This document shows positions 46,195-55,501 of a stretch of DNA of 64,000 nt, piece by piece. The stretch is taken from contig NZ_JASHJI010000004.1 in the NCBI RefSeq assembly GCF_030733265.1, forward strand, positions 124,001-188,000, in the 5' to 3' direction. Below the pieces are notes generated by a model. That model saw only the letters and a program-made list of their open reading frames with translations, was not told the DNA's origin and did no database searches. The translations under genes and the position numbers were made by a program. Numbering within the stretch: position 1 is the stretch's first letter; each line of letters opens with the position of its first letter. This DNA comes from Roseibium sp. MMSF_3412 (GTDB lineage Bacteria; Pseudomonadota; Alphaproteobacteria; Rhizobiales; Stappiaceae).

Positions 46195-47409
46195 GTGATC
46201 CGAGGTCTGACGTTCGCCCTTGCCGCACTGGTGATGTCGCTTCTTGCCCTTCAGGGCACCGCCAATGCCGGAAAGTACGACGCCCAGTTTCGCCAGTTCC
46301 TGAACAACACCGTCATCCCCGAGGCGCGGCGTGCCGGCATTTCGCAGGCAACGCTTGACAGGGAACTCGCAGGGCTCACGCCCGACACCTCACTGCCCGG
46401 CCTTGTCGGACCGGGTGGCAAAGGCGCTCCGCCCAAAATCAATTTCCAGGCCGAATTCCGGTCGCCGCAGCGATATTTCCGGGACAGCCAGTTCAATTCG
46501 CTCGTCCCCGGCGGCCGACGCCTGATGCAGAAACACGCGGCAACGCTTCAGAGGATCGAGGCAAAATACGGCGTTCCCAAACGCATTATCCTTGCGATCT
46601 GGGCCCGCGAATCCGGTTATGGCGGCGCAAAGATCCCGCACGACGCGCTTCGAGTGCTGGCAACACAGGCCTTCATGGGCCAGCGCGCGGACTTTTTCAG
46701 GGGTGAGTTGATCGCCGCGCTCAAAATCCTCCAGAACGGCGACGTCTCTCGCGGCGCGATGCGCAGTTCCTGGGGCGGCGCGATGGGGCAACCTCAGTTC
46801 CTGCCGTCGTCCTACCTGAAATATGCCGTCGACTTCGACGGCGACGGCAAGCGCAATATCTGGACCTCGCAAGTCGACACCATGGCGTCCATCGCCAACT
46901 ACCTCGCCAAACACGGCTGGCAGAAGGGGCGGGACTGGGGCTATGAAGTCGTCCTTCCGGAGAGCGTTTCGTGTACCCGGGAAGGACCCGACAATCGCCA
47001 GAAAATCTCCAGGTTCGTCGGTGAAGGCGTCAAACGCGTCAGCGGAAAACCCTTCCCGGACCATGAGATCAACCGTCCAGGCAACATTCTGCTGCCGGCC
47101 GGCCGCTACGGGCCGGCGTTCATCGCAACGGAAAACTTCTACGTCCTGAAGGAGTATAACGAGAGCGACACCTATGCCCTTTTCGTCGGCCACCTCGCAG
47201 ACCGATACGGCAGCAACAAACCGTTCATCGCAAGCTGGAAACCGATGAAGGACACGACGCGCGGGGCCGTGCGCAATCTCCAGGTCCGCCTCGAAGGCCT
47301 CGGACATGACGTCGGCGGCGCCGATGGCCTGATCGGCTTCAAGACACGCCGGTCGATCGGCAAGGATCAGGAAAAGAACGGATTTTTTGCGACTTGCTGG
47401 GTTGGGTGA
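46195..47409 (+). CDS. Lytic murein transglycosylase (MltB/SLT_2 type) with peptidoglycan-binding tail
   Basis: 404 residues. A signal peptide (RGLTFALAALVMSLLALQGTANA) is followed by the SLT_2 domain. The catalytic Glu lies in IILAIWARESGYGGAKIP, and SSWGGAMGQPQFLPSSYLKYAVDFDGDGKRNIW is the family hallmark. The C-terminal RNLQVRLEGLGHDVGGADGLIGFKTRRSIG is a PG_binding_1 module. It cleaves glycan strands to 1,6-anhydro-muropeptides in the periplasm. The start is GTG 46195 with GGAG six bases upstream. There is no lipobox, so it is probably soluble. Confidence 0.92.
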   Translation: MIRGLTFALAALVMSLLALQGTANAGKYDAQFRQFLNNTVIPEARRAGISQATLDRELAGLTPDTSLPGLVGPGGKGAPPKINFQAEFRSPQRYFRDSQFNSLVPGGRRLMQKHAATLQRIEAKYGVPKRIILAIWARESGYGGAKIPHDALRVLATQAFMGQRADFFRGELIAALKILQNGDVSRGAMRSSWGGAMGQPQFLPSSYLKYAVDFDGDGKRNIWTSQVDTMASIANYLAKHGWQKGRDWGYEVVLPESVSCTREGPDNRQKISRFVGEGVKRVSGKPFPDHEINRPGNILLPAGRYGPAFIATENFYVLKEYNESDTYALFVGHLADRYGSNKPFIASWKPMKDTTRGAVRNLQVRLEGLGHDVGGADGLIGFKTRRSIGKDQEKNGFFATCWVG

Positions 47410-47529
47410 AAATAAAATTAAGTACACAGACTCAATCCAAAACAAAACTGGATCTGAGTTCAATCTTTTAGTAATGCACCTCATGTAAAATTGGTCAATA
47501 TACTGATATCATCGGTAATTTTGACTATC

Positions 47530-49557
47530 ATGGGACCGTTTCGACACCAATCTCTGGGATCTGCTTCGCTGGTTTTCACCGGCGCGCTGGTGCTCGCGCT
47601 TTCTTTCTTTTCGGTTTCCCTTTGGGAATTCAGTCGCACGGAAGCGGATGACAGAGCCCGGATTGTGCAACTCGCCGAGGCCTTCGTTGGACAATATGCG
47701 GAAGAACACTCTGACGGGATGCCCTTGCCGGCCGCGTTCCGGCGCATGGGTCTTGAAACCTTTCTCCAGGCGCGGCTCGGCAACACGAGCCATGCCCCTG
47801 TCACGGTCAGGGTCCCGGGCCGTCCGGGTGCCGAACTTGGCCTTACCGAACCCCTTCCGCATGTCGCGGAAAAGATCGACCGGATCGCCGGAACCAGGGA
47901 TGCAAGCATCTACGAAGAACTGCGCGTCGAAGACTGGCGTGTGATCGGGCGCTCGATCTTTCCAACCTTTGCCAGATCGGAGGTCTGCGTAGCCTGCCAC
48001 AATCGGGAACTTGGCAGCACACGTTATGCCGTCGGTGACGTGATGGGCGCATTCGTCGTGGAATCGGATCTGACCGCTTATGTCGTACGGGGCCTCTGCT
48101 ATGCCGGGGTCGCCTTCGGGCTCCTTTTGTTCGGTTACCAGTTGCTGGCAAACCGGGAGCACAGGAGGACAAGAGAAATTGTCGAACTGGAAGGCCAGGT
48201 CAAACTGGAACGGCAGCAAAGGGAAGCCGAGGCCCATTCCAATTTCGTGCTTTCGCACGATTCCCTGACCGGCCTTGCGCGACGCTCGGTGTTCATGGAC
48301 AGGCTGAAGGAATTGTGCGCCGGAGATCATGAGGCGGCCTTCTTTGTCGCCCTGATCGATCTTGATGAATTCAAGACAATCAACGACACCATGGGCCATG
48401 ATGCCGGTGATGCATTGCTGGTCGCGGTCGGGACGAGGCTTAAACAGATTTCCATCGAAGGCGGCGGGCTGGCAGCCCGTCTGGGCGGCGACGAATTTGC
48501 GATGATCATGCCGCAGTCGGCGACATACCCGACCATGCATGCGCTCGGGTCAAGGCTCGTCGAATTCATCGGGTGCCAGGTCACGCACAATGGCTGCGCC
48601 ATTCAGCCCAGTTCCTCCGTCGGTCTTTGCGTGTGTGTGCCCGGACGCATCCATGAGATTTCCGGATTGTTGAAACATACCGATGCGGCGCTTTACGCCG
48701 CAAAAAACGGCGGCAAGAACCGGTTCTGCCAGTTCAATGAAAGCATTCTTCAGGACCTGAAACGCCGGTCGCTTATCACCTCGGCGCTTCCACAGGCTAT
48801 CAAACGCGACGAACTGGATGTCGTCTTTCAGCCCAAAGTCTGCCTTTCAAGCGGGAATCCTGTCGAATTCGAGACGCTGGCGCGCTGGAACCTGAACTCA
48901 AAGTCCGTGTGCCCAAGCGAATTTGTCCGGATCGCGGAGGAGACCGGCACCATTCTTGAGCTGGACCTTGCAACGCTCATGAACGGCGCACGCTTCGCTG
49001 TCGCGGCATCTTCCCGGACAGGTGCACCCGTGCGGATCAGTTCAAACATTTCCGCGCTCGGTTTCAGGACGCCTCACATCGCCGAGAAGATCGTCACCTG
49101 TGTGCGTCAAGCCAACCTTGCACCAGACCGTGTCACGATCGAAGTCACCGAGAGCGCTCTTGTCGAGAATATCGCATCGGCAAACGAAAGCCTGAGCAGC
49201 CTGCGCGCGAACGGTATCCGCGTTGCCCTGGACGATTTCGGCGCTGGCTACTCGTCCCTGCGGTACCTGCAACAACTGGTTTTCGACGAAATCAAGATCG
49301 ACCGGTCCTTCCTTCAAGACATCGCGCAAGACAGTGAAAAGCATTTCCTGTTCGTCAAGATCGTGGAAATGGCGAAGGGTCTGAAGAAGGAAGTGGTCGT
49401 TGAGGGAATTGAAAGTCAGGCCCAGCTGAACCTGGCCGTTTCAACCGGCGCAGATCTCGGCCAGGGCTACTTTTTCTCAGAACCCCTGACCGAGACCGCC
49501 GCCCTTGCATATACCCAGCGCCTTGCCGACAAGCGTGCCGGTTCGAGGGCGGGCTGA
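47530..49557 (+). CDS. GGDEF-EAL protein with periplasmic c-type haem sensor
   Basis: 675 residues. A first membrane helix (about 12-31), a periplasmic region to about 180 and a second helix (about 181-204) resemble the Tll0287/DUF3365-type sensor fold. The loop holds C-V-A-C-H at residues 153-157, a CxxCH covalent haem site. A linker helix leads to an intact GGDEF domain (RLGGDEFAMIM). The EAL-type domain has FETLARW, EVTESAL, DDFGAGYSSLRYL, IKIDRSFL and VVVEGIES, so most catalytic acidic residues are present. The protein probably makes or degrades c-di-GMP in response to redox state or a gas. ATG 47530 is used; TTG 47491 is possible. Confidence 0.88.
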   Translation: MGPFRHQSLGSASLVFTGALVLALSFFSVSLWEFSRTEADDRARIVQLAEAFVGQYAEEHSDGMPLPAAFRRMGLETFLQARLGNTSHAPVTVRVPGRPGAELGLTEPLPHVAEKIDRIAGTRDASIYEELRVEDWRVIGRSIFPTFARSEVCVACHNRELGSTRYAVGDVMGAFVVESDLTAYVVRGLCYAGVAFGLLLFGYQLLANREHRRTREIVELEGQVKLERQQREAEAHSNFVLSHDSLTGLARRSVFMDRLKELCAGDHEAAFFVALIDLDEFKTINDTMGHDAGDALLVAVGTRLKQISIEGGGLAARLGGDEFAMIMPQSATYPTMHALGSRLVEFIGCQVTHNGCAIQPSSSVGLCVCVPGRIHEISGLLKHTDAALYAAKNGGKNRFCQFNESILQDLKRRSLITSALPQAIKRDELDVVFQPKVCLSSGNPVEFETLARWNLNSKSVCPSEFVRIAEETGTILELDLATLMNGARFAVAASSRTGAPVRISSNISALGFRTPHIAEKIVTCVRQANLAPDRVTIEVTESALVENIASANESLSSLRANGIRVALDDFGAGYSSLRYLQQLVFDEIKIDRSFLQDIAQDSEKHFLFVKIVEMAKGLKKEVVVEGIESQAQLNLAVSTGADLGQGYFFSEPLTETAALAYTQRLADKRAGSRAG

Positions 49558-49595
49558 ATTTCCCGGGAAACGCAGGCAACGCTCCGCCCGAAAAA

Positions 49596-51227
49596 TCAGG
49601 CGTTCACAACGCCTTCCGGTGCTGTTTCCAGACGGAAGGCCGCCGCCATCAAAGCTCGGGTATAGTCGGTCTTCGGTGCGTCGAATATCTGCTCGGAAGA
49701 CCCGGATTCCACGACCTTGCCCTGCCGCATCACGATCACTTCATTTGCGAGCGCCCGCACCACCTTGAGATCGTGCGAGATAAACAGGTAGGCAAGCCCG
49801 TGCGCCTTCTGCAGATCCCGCAGGAGATCGACCACCTGGGCCTGCACGCTCATGTCAAGCGCGGAGGTCGGTTCGTCGAGCATGACGAATTTGGGTTCCA
49901 GAACCATTGCGCGCGCGATCGAGATGCGCTGACGCTGGCCGCCTGAAAACTCGTGCGGATACCGGTGCCGCATACCGGCCTCCAGCCCCACTTCAACAAG
50001 CGCCTGGGCGACTTTCCGATCCCTGTCCTCATAGGACATTTCCGGAAAATGGACCTGCAGCCCTTCACCGACAATGTCGGCAACGGACATGCGTGGCGAC
50101 AAGGCACCGAAGGGATCCTGGAAAACGATCTGCATGTCGCGGCGCAGAGGCTTCATCTGCTTCCACGAGTTCTGCTGGATCTCGTCACCGTTGAACGAAA
50201 TCCGGCCGGTCGACGAGATCATGCGCAGGATCGCAAGGCCCAGCGTTGTTTTGCCCGATCCGCTTTCGCCGACGATACCCAGTGTCTGACCCTGCCGGAC
50301 CTCGATATCAATGCCGTCAACGGCCTTGATGTGATCGACTGTCTTGCGCAACAGGCCCCGCTTGACCGGGAACCAGACCTTCAGATCCTCCGCCTGCACA
50401 ACAACCGGCTTCGACTTGTCCGTCTCCGGCGGCTCTCCCTTGGGCTCGGCGGCCAGAAGATGCTTGGTGTAGTCGTGCTGGGGATTGTCGAAGATTTCCG
50501 CAACCGGTCCATGTTCGACAATCTTGCCGTCCGTCATTACGCAGACACGGTCGGCGAACTTGCGCACAATTCCGAGATCGTGGGTGATGAACAGCATGGC
50601 CATGCCCTGCTGGCGCTGCAGCTTCTTCAAGAGCTCCAGGATCTGCGCCTGCACGGTCACGTCGAGCGCGGTCGTCGGTTCGTCGGCAATCAGAAGATCG
50701 GGTTCGTTGGCGAGTGCCATTGCGATCATGACACGCTGGCGCTGACCGCCAGACAACTGGTGCGGATAGGATTTGAGCCTTGTTTCCGCTTCGCGGATGC
50801 CGACCTGATTAAGCAGTTCCAGCACCCGCTGACGGGCCTGCGAATCTCCCATGCCCCGGTGAATTCGAAGAACTTCGGAAATCTGCTTTTCAACCGTGTG
50901 CAGCGGATTGAGCGAGGTCATCGGTTCCTGAAAGATCATCGAGACTTCATTGCCGCGGATCTTGCGCAACTCGTTGTCGCTTGCCTTCAGAAGGTCCTGG
51001 CCATTCATCAGGATTTCGCCCGTGGGGTGGGAGGCGGCCGGATAGGGCAGAAGTTTCAGGATCGAAAGCGCGGAAACGGATTTGCCGGAGCCACTCTCGC
51101 CAACGAGAGCGATTGTTTCGCCCTTGTCGATATCGAAAGAGATCCTGTCGACTGCGAGCGACTGACCTTTGCCCTGGGCGAAGGCGACCGACAGGTCCTT
51201 GACGGAAATAAGCGTGCGATCAGCCAT
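49596..51227 (-). CDS. yejF: Peptide ABC transporter, fused ATP-binding protein YejF
   Basis: 543 residues with two complete ABC cassettes. The first has [30 protein letters not shown] and [13 protein letters not shown]. The second has [30 protein letters not shown] and [12 protein letters not shown] fused double ATPase is characteristic of YejF, which powers uptake of microcin C-type and other peptides. The ATG at 51227 with GGGAGG upstream is chosen. It overlaps the end of yejE by eight bases. Confidence 0.94.
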   Translation of the reverse strand: MADRTLISVKDLSVAFAQGKGQSLAVDRISFDIDKGETIALVGESGSGKSVSALSILKLLPYPAASHPTGEILMNGQDLLKASDNELRKIRGNEVSMIFQEPMTSLNPLHTVEKQISEVLRIHRGMGDSQARQRVLELLNQVGIREAETRLKSYPHQLSGGQRQRVMIAMALANEPDLLIADEPTTALDVTVQAQILELLKKLQRQQGMAMLFITHDLGIVRKFADRVCVMTDGKIVEHGPVAEIFDNPQHDYTKHLLAAEPKGEPPETDKSKPVVVQAEDLKVWFPVKRGLLRKTVDHIKAVDGIDIEVRQGQTLGIVGESGSGKTTLGLAILRMISSTGRISFNGDEIQQNSWKQMKPLRRDMQIVFQDPFGALSPRMSVADIVGEGLQVHFPEMSYEDRDRKVAQALVEVGLEAGMRHRYPHEFSGGQRQRISIARAMVLEPKFVMLDEPTSALDMSVQAQVVDLLRDLQKAHGLAYLFISHDLKVVRALANEVIVMRQGKVVESGSSEQIFDAPKTDYTRALMAAAFRLETAPEGVVNA

Positions 51228-52431
51228 TTGCGCCTCCCTGCGCAAGGCTCTTGCGCGGATCGAAGGCATCCCGGACCCCTTCACCGATGAAGATCAGCAG
51301 GCTGAGCATGATCGACAGCACGAAAAAGCCGGTGAGGCCAAGCCAGGGTGCCTGAAGATTGTTTTTGCCTTGGGCAAGAAGCTCGCCAAGCGAAGCGGAC
51401 CCCGGCGGCAGTCCGAAGCCGAGAAAGTCGAGCGCCGTGAGCGTTGAAATCGAGCCATTCAGAATGAAAGGCATGAAGGTCAACGTTGCCACCATCGCGT
51501 TGGGCAGCAGATGCCGCCACATGATCACCGGGTTCGAGACGCCAAGGGCCCGCGCAGCAGATATGTATTCAAAATTCCGGCCGCGCAGAAACTCCGCGCG
51601 CACGACCCCCACAAGGGTCACCCAGGAGAATGCCAGCAAGATCCCGAACAAGGTCCAGAAGCCAGGCACCAGGAACGAGGACACGATCAGGATGAGGTAG
51701 AGCGTCGGCACCGCTGTCCAGATCTCGATGAACCGCTGGAACACGAGATCGACCCAGCCGCCGTAGTAGCCCTGAACCGCACCGGCGGCAATACCGATGA
51801 CAGAAGACGCCAGCGTAAGCGCCAGGCCGAACAGCACCGAAATGCGGAACCCGTAGACCGTTCTGGCCAGCACATCGCGACCCTGGTCATCGGTTCCAAG
51901 CCAGTTCCAGTTGCCGACCACACAATTCGGGTCATCCGTCCCAAGCGGGTATCGGGCGCATCGCGTTTCCTTGTCCATGGTCCATGAGGGCGGTGCCGGC
52001 GCCGTCACCGGTATCTCACGGTTCACGGTCCTGTAGGAATAACGCAACGGCGGCCAGATCATCCAGCCGTGCTCGTTGATCAGGTCCTGAATGTAAGGGT
52101 CGCGATAGTCGGTCACCGGAAATGCGAGCGGGTCGTCATTGAACCTGTCTTCAGGATAGTCGACCAACGCGGGGACAAGCAGATCTCCCTTGAAGGAGAT
52201 CAGGATGGGCCGGTCGTTGGTTAGGAATTCGGCCATCAAGGCCAGTACGAACAAGACGAGGAAGATCCAGAAGGACCAGTAGCCGCGCCGGTTGGCCTTG
52301 AAGTTTTCAAGGCGTCTCCGGTTGATCGGCGTTAGGCGCAGCTTTCTCGGCGGCGGAGCGGTTTCTTCCGGCAGCGGGTTGTAGACATCATAGCCAGCCC
52401 GTTCCAGATCGTTTTCAAGGCGGGAATCCAT
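51220..52431 (-). CDS. yejE: Peptide ABC transporter permease YejE
   Basis: 403 residues. An N-terminal cytoplasmic segment (LTPINRRRLENFKANRRGYWSFWIFLVLFVLALMAEFLTND) is typical of YejE. A long periplasmic insert with RYSYRTVNREIPVTAPAPPSW follows. The permease core has GTDDQGRDVLARTVYGFRIS and an EAA loop containing EFISAARALGVSNP-type spacing. It forms the inner-membrane channel with YejB. It starts three bases downstream of the yejB stop. Confidence 0.95.
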   Translation of the reverse strand: MDSRLENDLERAGYDVYNPLPEETAPPPRKLRLTPINRRRLENFKANRRGYWSFWIFLVLFVLALMAEFLTNDRPILISFKGDLLVPALVDYPEDRFNDDPLAFPVTDYRDPYIQDLINEHGWMIWPPLRYSYRTVNREIPVTAPAPPSWTMDKETRCARYPLGTDDPNCVVGNWNWLGTDDQGRDVLARTVYGFRISVLFGLALTLASSVIGIAAGAVQGYYGGWVDLVFQRFIEIWTAVPTLYLILIVSSFLVPGFWTLFGILLAFSWVTLVGVVRAEFLRGRNFEYISAARALGVSNPVIMWRHLLPNAMVATLTFMPFILNGSISTLTALDFLGFGLPPGSASLGELLAQGKNNLQAPWLGLTGFFVLSIMLSLLIFIGEGVRDAFDPRKSLAQGGANG

Positions 52432-52434
52432 GCC

Positions 52435-53556
52435 TCAGACCTCCCGGCTTTCGAAGTCGATCCGTGGATCGATCCAGGTATAGGTCAGGTCCGAAATCAG
52501 GTTCACCAGCAGGCCCATGAGCGAGAAGATGTAGAGTGTGGCAAAAACAACTGCGTAGTCCCGATTGATGACAGATTCGAAGCCGAGCAAACCAAGACCG
52601 TCGAGCGAGAAAATCGTCTCGATCAGCAGCGATCCGGCGAAGAAGGACGAAATGAACGCACCCGGGAAACCCGCGACCACGATCAGCATAGCATTGCGGA
52701 AAACGTGACCGTACAGAACCTGGTGTTCCGTGAGTCCCTTGGATCTTGCGGTAACGACGTATTGTTTGCGGATCTCGTCGAGGAACGAGTTCTTGGTGAG
52801 CAGGGTCGTCGTTGCGAAAGCCGAGAGCACCATGGCCGTGAGCGGAAGCGCCAGGTGCCAGAAGTAATCTGCGATCCGCGCCGGCCAGGACAGGTCCGCC
52901 CAGTTGTCGGAAGTCAGACCGCGCAATGGAAACAAATCCCAGAAAGACCCTCCCGCGAACAGGACTATGAGCAACACAGCGAACAGGAAGCCGGGGATCG
53001 CGTAGGCGACGATGATGATACCGGATGTCCAGATATCGAACCTGCTGCCGTCCCTGACCGCCTTCCGTATCCCGAGCGGAATGGAAATCAGGTAGGAGAT
53101 CAGGGTCATCCAGAGTCCGAGCGAGATCGAGACCGGCAGCTTCTCCTTGATGAGATCGATAATGCGGATGTCCCGGAAATAGCTTTCGCCAAAATCGAAC
53201 CGGGCATAGTTCCAGAGCATGGCCAGGAACCGTTCGAGCGGCGGCCTGTCAAACCCGAACTGAGCCTCCAGTTCCTTGATGAACTCCGGATCGAGCCCCT
53301 GTGCGCCGCGATATTTGGACGTGACGCCGTCGGCCGCCGACCCGCTGCCGCCGGACGCGTCGTTGCCGGCACCGGCGAAATCGCCACCACCGCCGCTGAT
53401 GCGGGAAGTCGCCGAAACATCGGTTCCCTGAAGCTGGGCAATAACCCTTTCAACCGGACCGCCGGGTGCAAACTGGATAATGACGAAGTTTATGGCCATG
53501 ATCCCGACAAGGGTCGGTATCATCAGCAACAAACGGCGTAGGATATAGGCGCCCAT
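52435..53556 (-). CDS. yejB: Peptide ABC transporter permease YejB
   Basis: A 373-residue permease. The N-terminus [42 protein letters not shown] is the standard YejB opening. A Gly/Ser/Ala-rich periplasmic insertion (about 55-80) precedes [19 protein letters not shown], and [27 protein letters not shown] is the cytoplasmic coupling region. It pairs with YejE. It lies 64 bases downstream of the first binding-protein gene. Confidence 0.95.
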   Translation of the reverse strand: MGAYILRRLLLMIPTLVGIMAINFVIIQFAPGGPVERVIAQLQGTDVSATSRISGGGGDFAGAGNDASGGSGSAADGVTSKYRGAQGLDPEFIKELEAQFGFDRPPLERFLAMLWNYARFDFGESYFRDIRIIDLIKEKLPVSISLGLWMTLISYLISIPLGIRKAVRDGSRFDIWTSGIIIVAYAIPGFLFAVLLIVLFAGGSFWDLFPLRGLTSDNWADLSWPARIADYFWHLALPLTAMVLSAFATTTLLTKNSFLDEIRKQYVVTARSKGLTEHQVLYGHVFRNAMLIVVAGFPGAFISSFFAGSLLIETIFSLDGLGLLGFESVINRDYAVVFATLYIFSLMGLLVNLISDLTYTWIDPRIDFESREV

Positions 53557-53620
53557 GGGGTTATTTCGTTCCCTTTTTCTTTGGACTTATGAAGCGCACA
53601 GAACTTGCCACATTCAGAAT

Positions 53621-55501
53621 CTAACCGGCTTTGCCGATTTTTTCCGCTTTTTCCTGGTCAATCCACCAGAGATCTTCCACCGGAAAGAAATAACGCGGCG
53701 TGACCTCCGGGTGTCCGAACATGTCCCATACCGCAACGTTATGCACAGGTTTAAACCACTGCGGCACCCAGTAATGGCCTGATCGGAGAACCCGATCGAG
53801 CGCACGTGCGGCCACAACCATTTCCGCACGGGTGTCGGCTTCCAGGGCCTTGTCGATCAACGCATCGACAACGGGGTCGGAAATTCCGGCGATATTAAAG
53901 GTTCCCGGCGTGCCCGCAGCCTCGGAGCCCCAGGACGTCCGGATGGACTCAGAAAGGGTTGCGTTCAGCGAATACCGGCGCGAACAAATGTCGAAGTCGT
54001 AGTCGTTCAGCCGCGACTGATACTGCGCCGCGTCGACGAGCCTGAAGGACGCATCGATCCCGAGCCTCTGAAGGTTCTTGAGGTAGGGATTGATAATGCG
54101 TTCAAACGCTTTTGTGTTGTTCAGGAATTCAATTGCAAAAGGCCTGCCGTCCGGCCCGAGCAACTTGCCGCCGCTTCGCGTGAAGCCTGCGTCCTGAAGC
54201 AACGCGCTCGCCTGGCGCAAGAGCGAGCGGTCCGCTCCCGACCCGTCGCTGACCGGTTGAAGGTAGGCTGTTTCGAAGACGCTTTCGGAAAGTTGGCTGC
54301 GATAGGGCTCAAGCAATGCCAGCTCATCATCGCCCGGCATCCCCTCGGCCTTCATGTCGGAGTTTTCGAAAAAGGACTCGGTCCTCTGATAAAGATCGTA
54401 GAACAGGTTCTTGTTCGACCACTCGAAATCGAATGCGTAACTGAGCGCGCGGCGAACGCGCGGGTCCTTGAACTTTTCGCGCCGCGTGTTGATGAACCAG
54501 CCCTGCGCACCAGAGGGACGCCCGTCCGGAAATTCCTTCTTGACCACGCGCTTGTCCTGCACCGCCGGGAAGTTGTATTCCGTCGCCCAGATCTTGGACG
54601 AGAACTCCTCCCGGTAGGTCATTTCCCCTTTCTTGAAGGCCTCAAAACCGATCTGGCGTTCTCGAAAGAATTCCACGCGCACAACGTCAAAGTTCTTTTG
54701 TCCCTTCAGGACCGGCAGGTCGTTGCCCCAATAGTCCTGCACGCGGTGATATTCGACAAAACGCCCGACGGCGTGCCTGCCAACCTTGAAGGGGCCGGAG
54801 GAAAGCGGTGAGGTCAGGGTGCTCTGCTTGAAGTCATAGGCGGTGTAATAGCGCTTGGAAAAAATCGGCAATCCGGCAACAAGAAGCGGCAATTGCCGGG
54901 ACTGCTTGCCGGAGAATTGAAGCGCCACACGGTACTCGTCCAGAATTTCCGCGTCCTCAAGTTCCTGGATGTTCTGGCTGATCTGCGGATGTCCATCTCC
55001 CTTGAGAAGCATCAGCGAAAAGGCGACATCCTCCGCTGTCAGCTTCGACCCGTCGTGGAAGCGCGCTTCGGGCCGCAGGTTGAACGTATAGGTGTTGCCG
55101 TCCTCGGAGACTTCCACCGTTTCGGCCAGCAGACCGTACATGGCGTCCGGTTCGTCATAGGCACGCACCATCAGCGTGTCGAAGCACAGTTCCATGCGCG
55201 GCGGTGCATCACCCTTCAAGATGAAGGAATTGAAGGTGTTATAGGTCAGCGTGTTCTGATTGTAGTACCAGTAGGGAGCCTGGAAAATGAAGGTTCCGCC
55301 CTTCGGTGCGTCCGGGTTGGCATAGTCGAAATGCGTGAAATCGGGTCCGTATTTGAGATCGCCGAAGACCGAAAGTCCGTGCCGGGGACTTCCGGCGGAC
55401 GCATGCGCGGTTCCGTGGACCAGAGGCAGCGAGGCCGTCACTGCCGCGGCTCCGGTCAGCTTGAGCAATTGCCTGCGCGAGGGGGTCGTGAACACGCTCA
55501 T
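53621..55501 (-). CDS. yejA: YejA-type extracellular solute-binding protein, Tat-exported
   Basis: 626 residues of SBP family 5. The start is ATG 55501, which overlaps the stop of the upstream binding-protein gene as ATGA. The N-terminus reads SRRQLLKLTGAAAVTASLPLV, a twin-arginine signal. The body carries HGLSVFGDLKYGPDFTHFDYANPDAPKGG, the YejA opening, and YSFDFEWSNKNLFYDLYQR-like helices. It delivers peptides to YejBE. Compare the second copy immediately upstream, which uses a Sec-type signal. Confidence 0.93.
   Translation of the reverse strand: MSVFTTPSRRQLLKLTGAAAVTASLPLVHGTAHASAGSPRHGLSVFGDLKYGPDFTHFDYANPDAPKGGTFIFQAPYWYYNQNTLTYNTFNSFILKGDAPPRMELCFDTLMVRAYDEPDAMYGLLAETVEVSEDGNTYTFNLRPEARFHDGSKLTAEDVAFSLMLLKGDGHPQISQNIQELEDAEILDEYRVALQFSGKQSRQLPLLVAGLPIFSKRYYTAYDFKQSTLTSPLSSGPFKVGRHAVGRFVEYHRVQDYWGNDLPVLKGQKNFDVVRVEFFRERQIGFEAFKKGEMTYREEFSSKIWATEYNFPAVQDKRVVKKEFPDGRPSGAQGWFINTRREKFKDPRVRRALSYAFDFEWSNKNLFYDLYQRTESFFENSDMKAEGMPGDDELALLEPYRSQLSESVFETAYLQPVSDGSGADRSLLRQASALLQDAGFTRSGGKLLGPDGRPFAIEFLNNTKAFERIINPYLKNLQRLGIDASFRLVDAAQYQSRLNDYDFDICSRRYSLNATLSESIRTSWGSEAAGTPGTFNIAGISDPVVDALIDKALEADTRAEMVVAARALDRVLRSGHYWVPQWFKPVHNVAVWDMFGHPEVTPRYFFPVEDLWWIDQEKAEKIGKAG

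Noticed and set aside
46195-47409. Lytic transglycosylase considered as C-terminally truncated because of a short PG-binding tail
   Set aside because: The tail ends with a Cys-containing KNGFFATCWVG that fits the usual end of this family, so I do not call a truncation.
49559-49570. Perfect TTTCCCGGGAAA palindrome between the GGDEF-EAL and yejF genes
   Set aside because: No loop or U tract and no adjacent promoter. A 12-base palindrome may arise by chance.
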